Shown here piece by piece: positions 1 through 6,138 of a stretch of DNA of 7,944 nucleotides. The stretch is from Bacteroidales bacterium (GTDB taxonomy: Bacteria > Bacteroidota > Bacteroidia > Bacteroidales > JAADJA01): the NCBI GenBank assembly GCA_021107975.1, contig JAIORT010000700.1, forward strand, positions 1 to 7,944. The letters are read 5' to 3'. Position numbers and translations under genes: made by a program. How positions within the stretch are numbered: the first letter of the stretch is position 1; every line of letters begins with the position of its first letter. The notes beneath the pieces were generated by a model, which searched no databases, was not told the origin of the DNA, and saw only the letters and a list, made by a program, of their open reading frames with translations.

Positions 1-10
1 TGGGCAAAGT

Positions 11-18
11 CAAAGTTA
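11..18 (-). promoter_or_regulatory. Possible -7 promoter element for a gene beyond the left edge
   Basis: On the minus strand these bases read TAACTTTG, which fits the Bacteroidota -7 consensus TAnnTTTG. A TTG lies 16 bases upstream (minus-strand bases 37-35), somewhat closer than the usual 19-21 for a -33 element. It lies downstream of the ligase gene and could start another leftward transcript outside the window. The bases also fall in a tandem CAAAGT repeat (5-16), so a chance match is quite possible. Confidence 0.2.
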
Positions 19-46
19 ATGTACAAGCAACCGCCAAAACTCTTCC

Positions 47-66
47 ATCCCGATAACAATCGGAAT
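47..66. repeat. Short imperfect palindrome, copy A (REP-like hairpin)
   Basis: ATCCCGAT, loop AACA, ATCGGAAT: eight positions pair with one mismatch. It lies downstream of the ligase stop codon. After the palindrome come ATTCAG (65-70) and then TAT, as in copy B at 1653-1670. The shared ATCCCGA-N4-TCGGGAT plan suggests a dispersed intergenic hairpin. It is not followed by a T-run in the leftward direction, so it is not a standard terminator. Confidence 0.45.
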
Positions 67-140
67 TCAGACTATGGAAGGTTTAAATCTCTTAAATATT
101 GGGATTGGATAATTGGAATTTTAAACTTTAAACGTATATC

Positions 141-1613
141 TTACAATTTACATCTCGTTTTTTTGCCCGAAGCATTAAAAGTCAGTTTTGTATCGAATAC
201 TACTTTTTGAGGAATTTTATGTTGCGCCAGGTGCTGAGCACAATGATTTTTGATAAGGTCTTCAGTGAAGCTATCTTTGTCTGCATCATTAATAAAAATA
301 GTAGCTTTAATAGCTTCTCCTAAAATTTCATCGGTTTCGGCTTCAATAGTACAATCGACAACGCCGGGATATGTAACAATAACTTCTTCAATCTCTTTCG
401 GACTGATCCTTATTCCGCGAACTTTAATAATTTCTTTTTTCCTGCTTTGGATATAAATATAACCGTCTTCATCCACAGTTGCCATATCACCGGTGTGTAG
501 CCATCCATCACGTAAAACCTGTTTTGTAGATTCCATGTCTTTATAATAACCCGGCATTATATTATCACCTTTTGCAATAATTTCACCCGTTTCGCCCGGT
601 TTTACAGGAATTACTTTTTCATCAACTACCTTCAGGGTAACTCCGGGAATTCCTTTGCCCATTGACCCGATTTTATCTCTTAATATGGAAGGAGGCAGAT
701 AAGAGAGCCGCGCCGTGGCTTCTGTTTGACCATACATTACATAAAAATCAATCTCGGGAAATGCATCGATAAATTCTTTAATAAAAGCTGTATGAAGTTT
801 GCCACCGGCTTGAGTTACATATTTCAATGACGGAAATTCAGTATTTTTAAAATCTTTTGATTTTCTTAACAGGATTTGAAAGTGACTTGGAACTCCTGCG
901 AAACCTGTACATTTATATTTATTCAAATCGTTAATAACAGAACCGAGAAAAATGAATGAATTGTTTAAAACCACAGACCCACCAACTTTTAAATGAGTAT
1001 GCAAAAGAGAAAGACCGTAGCAGTAATAAAAGGGCATTACAACTTCAATGGTATCGAATGAGGTAAGTTTTAAATATTTAATTATGGAATCAGTGTTGGC
1101 AATGATGTTTTTATGTGTTATCATCGCTCCTTTTTGCTCACCCATTGAGCCGGAAGTGAAAATAATTTCAGCCAGCCTTGTATCGTCAAATGAATTTGTT
1201 TCACCCGCATCCGTAATCTTTTTGCCCGATTCAATCCATTCGTTTAATTGTTCGTCTCCAATAATTTTTAGCTGATATTCCGAATATTTCTGTTTGAATT
1301 TTTTACTAATGAAAACAATACCGGATTCTGTCCTGTTTAATATATTTTCAAAATTCTCTTTTTCAATATTAGGATTGAGAGGCACGCAAATATTCCCCGA
1401 TTTTATTATGGCAAGGTAAGCAGTGATGAAAAAAACGGAATTTTCACTCAGAATTAAAATATTTTTGTTCTCGCCAAAATTATTATTAATCTCTTTGGAA
1501 AGATTAACGCAATTTTCATATAGTTGTTTATACGAAATCTGCTCACGCGGGCCTAATACAACATCTTTTGATAAATCCTTAGTGTCCCGGAAAAAATAAT
1601 TAAATACATTCAT
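141..1613 (-). CDS. AMP-forming acyl-CoA/acyl-ACP ligase-like enzyme (ANL superfamily)
   Basis: A 490-residue adenylate-forming enzyme expected to activate a carboxylic acid with ATP and transfer it to CoA or a carrier-protein thiol. Motifs in order: phosphate loop TSGSMGEQKG (153-162), adenine-binding YGQTEATARLSY (294-305), WLHTGD with the ribose-binding Asp (371-376), hinge region SRKKEIIKVRGIRISPKEIEE (390-410, a match to A8), and C-terminal SGK with the probable catalytic Lys484. Both the large and small domains are complete, with no carrier-protein domain, signal peptide or membrane segment. The phosphate loop has Met and Gln where TTGxPKG is common. The substrate cannot be read from sequence. 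The wording around A5 resembles ligases of polysaccharide or exosortase-type loci more than fatty-acid FadD. It follows the NadE-like gene by 85 bp on the same strand, probably as an operon. ATG start, no Shine-Dalgarno. Confidence 0.88.
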   Translation of the reverse strand: MNVFNYFFRDTKDLSKDVVLGPREQISYKQLYENCVNLSKEINNNFGENKNILILSENSVFFITAYLAIIKSGNICVPLNPNIEKENFENILNRTESGIVFISKKFKQKYSEYQLKIIGDEQLNEWIESGKKITDAGETNSFDDTRLAEIIFTSGSMGEQKGAMITHKNIIANTDSIIKYLKLTSFDTIEVVMPFYYCYGLSLLHTHLKVGGSVVLNNSFIFLGSVINDLNKYKCTGFAGVPSHFQILLRKSKDFKNTEFPSLKYVTQAGGKLHTAFIKEFIDAFPEIDFYVMYGQTEATARLSYLPPSILRDKIGSMGKGIPGVTLKVVDEKVIPVKPGETGEIIAKGDNIMPGYYKDMESTKQVLRDGWLHTGDMATVDEDGYIYIQSRKKEIIKVRGIRISPKEIEEVIVTYPGVVDCTIEAETDEILGEAIKATIFINDADKDSFTEDLIKNHCAQHLAQHKIPQKVVFDTKLTFNASGKKTRCKL

Positions 1614-1652
1614 ATTATTAAATCATAATAGTTAGTAAACTGACACTTGACG

Positions 1653-1670
1653 ATCCTGAGTGTTCGGGAT
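1653..1670. repeat. Short palindrome, copy B (REP-like hairpin) between the NadE-like and ligase genes
   Basis: ATCCTGA, loop GTGT, TCGGGAT: seven pairs including one T-G wobble. A further matched pair, ACTGA (1639-1643) and TCAGT (1676-1680), lies outside it and may extend the hairpin. It occupies the 85-bp intercistronic gap of the leftward operon. The plan matches copy A at 47-66, including ATTCAG and TAT shortly after the hairpin. It could be a dispersed intergenic repeat or an mRNA-processing or stability element. There is no T-run. Confidence 0.45.
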
Positions 1671-1698
1671 GCGATTCAGTATAAATTAATTACTTCGA

Positions 1699-2673
1699 TT
1701 AAAAATATTTAATCGGAGCCATTCTTAAATATTCTGTTGTACTTTGTTTTCTTTTAAAATTTGAAAAGATTTTTTCCACTTCTTCAACTGACTTTCCAAC
1801 CACATCCGTTACTTCTTTCAAGTCATATTTATTCTCATACGCATACCATAACAAATCCATTTGTTTAAAAGGAAGCTGAAAGAAGAATTCTTCTTGTGTT
1901 TGTTCGGCAGAATAGGTATCTGTTGTAGGTGTTCGATCAATAATTTCCCGAGGAATATTCAAATAATCAGCAAGTTGATACACCTGGGTTTTATATAAGT
2001 GTGCAATTGGCATTACATCAGCTCCTCCGTCGCCATATTTAACAAAAAAACCTTGATTTTCCTCATGTTTGTTTGGAGTTCCCACTACAGCATAATGCAG
2101 TCTTTCTGCATGATAATATAAAATAGACATTCTGCTTCTTTGTTTAAAGTCTGAAGCAGCCATAATTATTCTGAATTCATTTGCCGGGAGTCTTTCAGTT
2201 TTTTCGTTTCCCGGTTGGTCAATAATAGTGATATAGAATAATGGAGGAAGATTGCTATATAAACCCGATTCTTTAATTCCAATTTTCATTTTATGGATAG
2301 AAGGATCAAATTCCGGGAAAACTCTTTTCGTTGCTTCATCTCTTCTCTCATAACACCTGAATCCTTCTAAAGCAGATGAAATATTTTCAACTATTGTTTT
2401 TACTCCAAAAACCTTGGCTAATTTATCTGCTAATTCCAGACTATCAGGACTCGAATCTTTCTCAGGCATCATTATGCCAAAAACTTTTTCCGGCCCCAAT
2501 GCTTTAACAGCAAGAGCAAGGCAAACCGAAGAGTCAATACCGCCGCTAATGCCAATAACCGCTCCTTTTCTTTTGCACTTTAAATAAATATCCTCTTTCA
2601 GTTTTTGTGCTAACTGATTTACAGTTGACTCAATATCTTCAATCTTAAGAATATCTTTTGAGAAATGTTTCAT
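1699..2673 (-). CDS. NadE-like NAD+ synthase family protein (ATP pyrophosphatase), variant form
   Basis: 324 residues. The family adenylates the carboxylate of nicotinate adenine dinucleotide and amidates it with ammonia. Visible motifs: PP-loop SGGIDSS (43-49), MPEKDSSPDS (70-79), then VVGTPNKHEENQGFF (196-210) joined to VKYGDGGADVMPIAHLYKTQV (211-231), the substrate-binding core of NadE. No glutaminase (nitrilase) domain is present, so free ammonia or a partner must supply nitrogen. It is longer than typical ammonia-dependent NadE (about 245-275 residues). The extra length sits mainly around residues 107-165, before the DFKQRSRM segment that replaces the usual N-x-x-AR-R-M. PTTDTYSAEQTQEEFFF replaces the usual PSAxLWPGQTDE-type segment, and the terminal HKRxPP motif is not recognisable. 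From memory, this form occurs beside acyl ligases in polysaccharide loci. It may be the cell's NadE or a specialised amidase/amidotransferase. A gene symbol is withheld for that reason. ATG start, no Shine-Dalgarno. Confidence 0.85.
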   Translation of the reverse strand: MKHFSKDILKIEDIESTVNQLAQKLKEDIYLKCKRKGAVIGISGGIDSSVCLALAVKALGPEKVFGIMMPEKDSSPDSLELADKLAKVFGVKTIVENISSALEGFRCYERRDEATKRVFPEFDPSIHKMKIGIKESGLYSNLPPLFYITIIDQPGNEKTERLPANEFRIIMAASDFKQRSRMSILYYHAERLHYAVVGTPNKHEENQGFFVKYGDGGADVMPIAHLYKTQVYQLADYLNIPREIIDRTPTTDTYSAEQTQEEFFFQLPFKQMDLLWYAYENKYDLKEVTDVVGKSVEEVEKIFSNFKRKQSTTEYLRMAPIKYF

Positions 2674-2704
2674 AGTTGGTATATGTTTAATAATTCATAA
2701 AACG

Positions 2705-2712
2705 CAAATATA
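2705..2712 (-). promoter_or_regulatory. Candidate -7 element for the NadE-like/ligase unit
   Basis: The minus strand reads TATATTTG followed by CG, an exact fit to the Bacteroidota -7 consensus TAnnTTTG. It ends 31 bases upstream of the NadE-like start codon. The nearest TTG is about 31 bases upstream, too far for a standard -33 element, so only half of the promoter is visible. It lies in the 159-bp divergent region shared with the small plus-strand gene. Confidence 0.5.
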
Positions 2713-2832
2713 AGATTACTTTTTATTAATCTGAATGTTATTACAAATAAAAAAACAATACTTATTAAAATATTTCATTCGATTCTTTCGTTAGATTGTT
2801 TGTAAAATATTTATAGATTTATTTAATTGCGT

Positions 2833-3099
2833 ATGAAAAGTTCTTTTACCCTTAATGATTTAATTCTCTTTGCTTACAATGAAACAAAAGAACCTGAAAA
2901 ACGGAAATTGTTTAAAACAATGCAAACTAACCAACGATTGAAGGATGAATTCAAAAGTATAATCGGTATTAAGTATTGCGTTGATAGTTCTTTAATTTCA
3001 CCAAATAAGAGAATTTTAAGTAACATAATGAGTTACTCAAGAGCGCTTTCTATTTTCAAAACAAGGAGGACAGGTAATTTCAGCCTCCTGATGAATTAA
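2833..3099 (+). CDS. Small helical protein resembling an anti-sigma factor N-terminal region
   Basis: 88 residues from the ATG at 2833. A TTG six bases earlier is in frame, but ATG is the simpler choice. The opening FTLNDLILFAYNETKEPE, followed by a basic/acidic helix (KRKLFKTMQTNQRLKDEF) and a later helix NKRILSNIMSYSRALS, follows a plan I recall from Bacteroidota anti-sigma-like proteins: a D-L-I-x-Y-x-Y-x-E helix, a charged helix, then P-x-x-x-x-I-x-x-I-x-x-Y-S. There is no membrane segment, signal peptide or zinc-binding His-Cys-Cys set; only one Cys is present. It stands alone, closed by its own terminator, with no sigma factor gene in the window. It could bind a sigma factor or another partner encoded elsewhere. 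The coding call rests on the clean start, the amphipathic pattern and the terminator just after the stop. The function is a guess. Confidence 0.72.
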   Translation: MKSSFTLNDLILFAYNETKEPEKRKLFKTMQTNQRLKDEFKSIIGIKYCVDSSLISPNKRILSNIMSYSRALSIFKTRRTGNFSLLMN

Positions 3100-3120
3100 A
3101 AAAGCAACATTTAAAATGTA

Positions 3121-3158
3121 AAGCCTCGAATCCGGGAGTTCCGGAACGGGGCTTTTTT
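3121..3158 (+). terminator. Intrinsic terminator after the small anti-sigma-like gene
   Basis: An outer stem AAGCCTCG (3121-3128) pairs with CGGGGCTT (3147-3154) with one U-G wobble. A small A-rich internal loop leads to an inner stem TCCGG/CCGGA (3131-3135 with 3141-3145) capped by GAGTT. A run of six T (3153-3158) completes it, and the last two stem bases belong to that run. It starts 21 bases after the stop codon and separates this gene from nth. Confidence 0.9.
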
Positions 3159-3196
3159 ATTGGCTATTTATTATAAACATATAAAATGGCATAAAA

Positions 3197-3835
3197 TTGA
3201 GAAAGGAAGAAAGGTTTAAAAAAATTATTGAGTACTTTGAAACTCATCAGCCGGTTGCTGAAACGGAGTTAAAATTCAAAACGCCTTATGAATTAATTGT
3301 AGCTACTATTTTATCGGCTCAATGTACCGATGTCAGGGTAAATAAAATTACTCCTGTGTTTTTAAAGTCTTTTCCTGAGGAGAAAGCCCTTGCCGATGCT
3401 AAGGCTGAAGATGTTTACGAAATCATTAAAAGCTGTTCCTACCCTAATAATAAAACAAAGAACCTTATCGGTATGGCAAAGGTGCTTATTGAAAAATTCA
3501 ATTGTATAGTTCCATCCGATATTAATGAATTACAGAAATTACCGGGTGTTGGCAGAAAAACAGCAAATGTAATCGCTTCGGTTGTTTTTAATAAACCTGT
3601 GCTTGCCGTAGATACTCATGTTTTCAGGGTTTCAGCAAGAATTGGCTTGACCATTAATTCCAAAACGCCATTGGAAACAGAGAAACAATTAGTAAAGTAT
3701 ATTCCTGAGGAAAAAATTCCCATAGCACACCATTGGCTGTTATTGCACGGAAGGTATGTATGCCGGGCGCGCAAACCAAAATGTGATGAGTGCGGATTAA
3801 AAGAGTTTTGTATGTATTATGCTGAGAAAAATTGA
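3197..3835 (+). CDS. nth: Endonuclease III (DNA glycosylase/AP lyase)
   Basis: 212 residues, the normal length for Nth. The enzyme removes oxidised pyrimidines from DNA and nicks the abasic site by beta-elimination in base-excision repair. The helix-hairpin-helix LPGVGRK (115-121) supplies the catalytic Lys121, and the Asp139 of AVDTHVFRV completes the active-site pair. The C-terminal iron-sulfur loop is intact: Cys189, Cys196, Cys199 and Cys205 with spacing C-x6-C-x2-C-x5-C. The start is a TTG. No ATG lies in frame between it and the upstream in-frame stop at 3182-3184, and the resulting N-terminus (MRKEERFKKIIEYF) matches where Bacteroidota Nth proteins begin. There is no Shine-Dalgarno. 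It is isolated from the upstream gene by a terminator. recA follows after 143 bp and has its own likely promoter. Confidence 0.96.
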   Translation: MRKEERFKKIIEYFETHQPVAETELKFKTPYELIVATILSAQCTDVRVNKITPVFLKSFPEEKALADAKAEDVYEIIKSCSYPNNKTKNLIGMAKVLIEKFNCIVPSDINELQKLPGVGRKTANVIASVVFNKPVLAVDTHVFRVSARIGLTINSKTPLETEKQLVKYIPEEKIPIAHHWLLLHGRYVCRARKPKCDECGLKEFCMYYAEKN

Positions 3836-3850
3836 ATACCGAATGTGTGT

Positions 3851-3862
3851 AAGAAATTTCTT
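3851..3862. repeat. Perfect 12-bp palindrome between nth and recA
   Basis: AAGAAATTTCTT reads the same on both strands, begins 16 bases after the nth stop codon and is followed by TTG. It lies about 50 bases upstream of the recA -7 candidate. It could be a protein-binding site or simply A/T-rich chance symmetry. With only a four-base-pair stem if folded, it is a poor terminator. Confidence 0.3.
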
Positions 3863-3911
3863 TTGTTAATAATTATTTATTCCTCCTAAATACGGCAAGG
3901 TAAAAATTAAG

Positions 3912-3919
3912 TACTTTTG
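3912..3919 (+). promoter_or_regulatory. Candidate recA -7 promoter element
   Basis: TACTTTTG followed by CG matches the Bacteroidota -7 consensus TAnnTTTG, and the same CG trails the element upstream of the NadE-like gene. No TTG occurs at the expected -33 distance. It would give a recA leader of roughly 50-55 bases. An 8-bp palindrome AAGTACTT (3909-3916) overlaps it. No recognisable LexA-type box is seen. Confidence 0.5.
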
Positions 3920-3978
3920 CGTAAACATCAAAACCTGAATTAAAAGAATATAATTTATAGTTTAATAAAGATTTTATT

Positions 3979-4989
3979 ATGGCAAAAGAAAACCAGGATT
4001 TAAACAAAGAAAAACTCAAGGCATTACAGCTTACCCTTGACAAGATTGAACGCTCGTATGGTAAGGGTACTATTATGAAATTAGGAGATTCTCCTATTGA
4101 AAGCATTCCTGTTATTTCCACCGGCTCTATTGGATTGGATGCGGCTTTAGGAGTTGGGGGACTGCCAAAGGGAAGGGTCGTTGAAATATATGGACCGGAG
4201 GCATCAGGAAAAACCTCCTTAGCCATTCATGCTATTGCTGAAGCACAAAAAGCGGGTGGGATAGCTGCTTTTATCGATGCAGAGCACGCTTTTGACCGTT
4301 TTTATGCGCAAAATCTGGGAGTGGATACAGAGAACCTTTTAGTTTCCCAGCCCGACAATGGAGAGCAGGCACTTGAAATTACCGAGAACCTGATAAGGTC
4401 GGGAGCAATAGACATTATTGTAATAGATTCTGTTGCTGCTCTTACACCAAGAAGCGAAATAGAAGGTGAAATGGGGGATTCTAAAATGGGACTTCAGGCA
4501 CGACTGATGTCACAGGCATTAAGAAAGCTAACTGCCACAATAAGTAAAAGCGGAACCTGCTGCGTTTTTATTAATCAGCTCAGAGAGAAAATAGGAGTAA
4601 TGTTTGGTAATCCGGAAACAACAACAGGTGGCAATGCTTTGAAGTTTTATGCTACTGTTCGGTTAGACATCAGAAGGATTGGACAGATAAAAGACGGTGA
4701 AAAAGTAATTGGCAACCGAGCCAGAGTTAAAGTTGTGAAAAATAAAGTTGCACCACCTTTCCAAACTGCCGAATTTGATATTATTTACGGTAAGGGTTTA
4801 TCAAAAATGGGTGAAATAATTGATATGGGAGTAGATTTGGGATTACTGAAAAAAAGCGGCTCATGGTATAGCTATGGGGATACAAAGTTAGGACAGGGAC
4901 GTGATGCAGTTAAAAATCTGTTGGCTGATAATCCTGAACTTGCCGAAGAGCTTGAAGGGTTGGTCAGAGAAAAAATTGCTAAAACATAA
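3979..4989 (+). CDS. recA: Recombinase RecA
   Basis: 336 residues, a full-length RecA. It polymerises on single-stranded DNA, pairs it with homologous duplex DNA for recombinational repair, and in organisms with LexA or UmuD triggers their self-cleavage. Seen in order: Walker A GPEASGKT (72-79), catalytic Glu102 in FIDAEHAFD, Walker B ending at Asp150 ([10 protein letters not shown]), loop L1 around [12 protein letters not shown] (160-171), and loop L2 from the gamma-phosphate-sensing Gln200 through [15 protein letters not shown] (206-220). The C-terminal tail is shorter and less acidic than in Escherichia coli (353 residues). The start is ATG without Shine-Dalgarno; [16 protein letters not shown] is a typical RecA beginning. 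No intein or frameshift is present. A strong hairpin follows the stop codon, and the TPR lipoprotein gene lies beyond it. Confidence 0.98.
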   Translation: MAKENQDLNKEKLKALQLTLDKIERSYGKGTIMKLGDSPIESIPVISTGSIGLDAALGVGGLPKGRVVEIYGPEASGKTSLAIHAIAEAQKAGGIAAFIDAEHAFDRFYAQNLGVDTENLLVSQPDNGEQALEITENLIRSGAIDIIVIDSVAALTPRSEIEGEMGDSKMGLQARLMSQALRKLTATISKSGTCCVFINQLREKIGVMFGNPETTTGGNALKFYATVRLDIRRIGQIKDGEKVIGNRARVKVVKNKVAPPFQTAEFDIIYGKGLSKMGEIIDMGVDLGLLKKSGSWYSYGDTKLGQGRDAVKNLLADNPELAEELEGLVREKIAKT

Positions 4990-5022
4990 ATTTAGAGTTC
5001 ATAAGAATTAAATAATATTCTG

Positions 5023-5060
5023 GAAATAGCGTTCATGCAATATGAACGTTATTTCTTTTT
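5023..5060 (+). terminator. Strong hairpin with T-run after recA, abutting the TPR gene
   Basis: A 14-bp stem pairs 5023-5036 with 5042-5055, continuous with one G-U wobble, around a GCAAT loop. Five T follow the stem (5056-5060). It begins 33 bases after the recA stop and ends 15 bases before the TPR gene's ATG. It fits an intrinsic terminator for recA. Its position also allows it to act as an attenuator or 5' structure controlling the next gene. Confidence 0.85.
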
Positions 5061-5075
5061 ATAAATCAATATCAG

Positions 5076-6107
5076 ATGAAAAAAACCGGTATTAAGTTTT
5101 TGATGATTTTAATTCTTTTAGTAGCTATTATAAGTTGTGGAGATAATAAGCAAACTAAAGATAAACAGGAAGTAAATGATACTGCCTTAGCCAGACTTGA
5201 TGAACTGAATAGTAATATCAGTAATGATCCTGAAAATAGTAATTTGTATCATGCCCGGGCAAAATTTTATACTGAAAATGAGGAATATAATGAGGCTTTG
5301 AAGGATATAGGCAAAGCATTGGCGATTGATTCAACATATTCAGACTATTATGTAACATTATCTGATATTTATCTCGGTATGGGCAAGTTGCAAATTACTG
5401 TTGAGGCGCTCGATAAAGCCATTGAACTGGATTCGAAAAATGTAAATGCTTTATTAAAATTAGCTGAGATCAGTATTATTTTCAGGGACTATGACAAGGC
5501 GTTGAATTACATTGACAAAGCATTAAAAACAGATGAGCTTGAAGCTAAAGGATATTTCCTGCGCGGAGTTATTATGCTTGAAAACGGGGATACCATCCGG
5601 GGAATCAGGAATTTTCAAAAAGCAATTGATGTTGATCAGGAATATTTTGATTCACATTTGCAGCTTGGAATGCTATATGCCGACAAGAAAAATAAACTTG
5701 CCATAGATTATTTCAATAATGCCTTAAATATTGAACCATCCAATACGGAAGTGAGTTATTTACTCGCTATGTTTTACCAGGAAACCGGAGAATATGATAA
5801 AGCCATCCAAATATACAATGCAATTTTGGACAATAATCCGGAGTTTTATTTTGCATTATATAACATCGGTTATATTAATCTGGTATATCTAAAGGAATTT
5901 GAACAAGCCATTGAATATTTTACAAAAGTAATTGATATCAACTCTAAATATGCCGATGCATATTACAATAGGGGGTTTGCTTATGAGCTGTTGGGAGAGG
6001 TGCAGAATTCGAAAAGTGATTACAAAAAAACGCTTGAGATAACTCCTAATTATGAGAAAGCCATTGATGGTTTGAACCGAATTGATGAATTTATCAACAG
6101 CCGGTAA
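5076..6107 (+). CDS. TPR-repeat lipoprotein
   Basis: 343 residues. The N-terminus has a Lys-Lys start, a hydrophobic stretch (residues 6-19) and a lipobox ending IISC, so Cys21 should be lipidated after signal peptidase II cleavage. Residues after Cys21 are GDNKQ, which does not resemble the acidic surface-export signal described in some Bacteroidota, so an inward-facing periplasmic location is more likely. After a charged linker come eight tetratricopeptide repeats at about 53-86, 87-120, 121-154, 155-188, 189-221, 222-255, 256-290 and 291-324. The sixth (YQETGEYDKAIQIYNAILDNNP) is the most canonical, and the seventh is one residue longer. TPR arrays bind partner proteins or peptides; no catalytic domain is present. 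A role in envelope assembly or stress sensing is possible but not shown. No promoter is recognised in the 86-bp gap after recA. It converges on uvrB with 31 bp between stops. Confidence 0.93.
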   Translation: MKKTGIKFLMILILLVAIISCGDNKQTKDKQEVNDTALARLDELNSNISNDPENSNLYHARAKFYTENEEYNEALKDIGKALAIDSTYSDYYVTLSDIYLGMGKLQITVEALDKAIELDSKNVNALLKLAEISIIFRDYDKALNYIDKALKTDELEAKGYFLRGVIMLENGDTIRGIRNFQKAIDVDQEYFDSHLQLGMLYADKKNKLAIDYFNNALNIEPSNTEVSYLLAMFYQETGEYDKAIQIYNAILDNNPEFYFALYNIGYINLVYLKEFEQAIEYFTKVIDINSKYADAYYNRGFAYELLGEVQNSKSDYKKTLEITPNYEKAIDGLNRIDEFINSR

Positions 6108-6109
6108 TA

Positions 6110-6134
6110 ATAAAATATTGAGTTCTGATTTTAT
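6110..6134. terminator. Weak A/T hairpin between the converging TPR and uvrB genes
   Basis: ATAAAAT (6110-6116) and ATTTTAT (6128-6134) can pair as a seven-bp A/T-only stem around an 11-base loop, in the 31-bp gap between the two stop codons. The symmetry could serve both directions, but the stem is weak and no clear T-run follows it, so this is a tentative call. Confidence 0.25.
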
Positions 6135-6138
6135 ATCA

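Noticed and set aside
19..210. Plus-strand 63-codon open frame at the left edge
   Set aside because: It runs from intergenic DNA into the antisense of the ligase 3' end, crosses the copy A palindrome and resembles no family. The ligase frame on the other strand is clearly real.
2799..2829. Possible promoter for the small anti-sigma-like gene: TTTG, 19 bases, then TTTAATTG
   Set aside because: The spacing fits, but the -7 candidate has two mismatches and ends three bases before the ATG, which would leave no leader. It is not convincing as a promoter.
3121..3158. Another member of the ATCCCGA-type palindrome family
   Set aside because: The inner TCCGG-GAGTT-CCGGA stem is superficially similar, but the arms differ and the outer stem plus T-run make it an ordinary intrinsic terminator.
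3873..4226. Minus-strand open frame overlapping the recA 5' region
   Set aside because: It lies antisense to the conserved RecA Walker A region and has no coherent domain. It is a shadow of recA.
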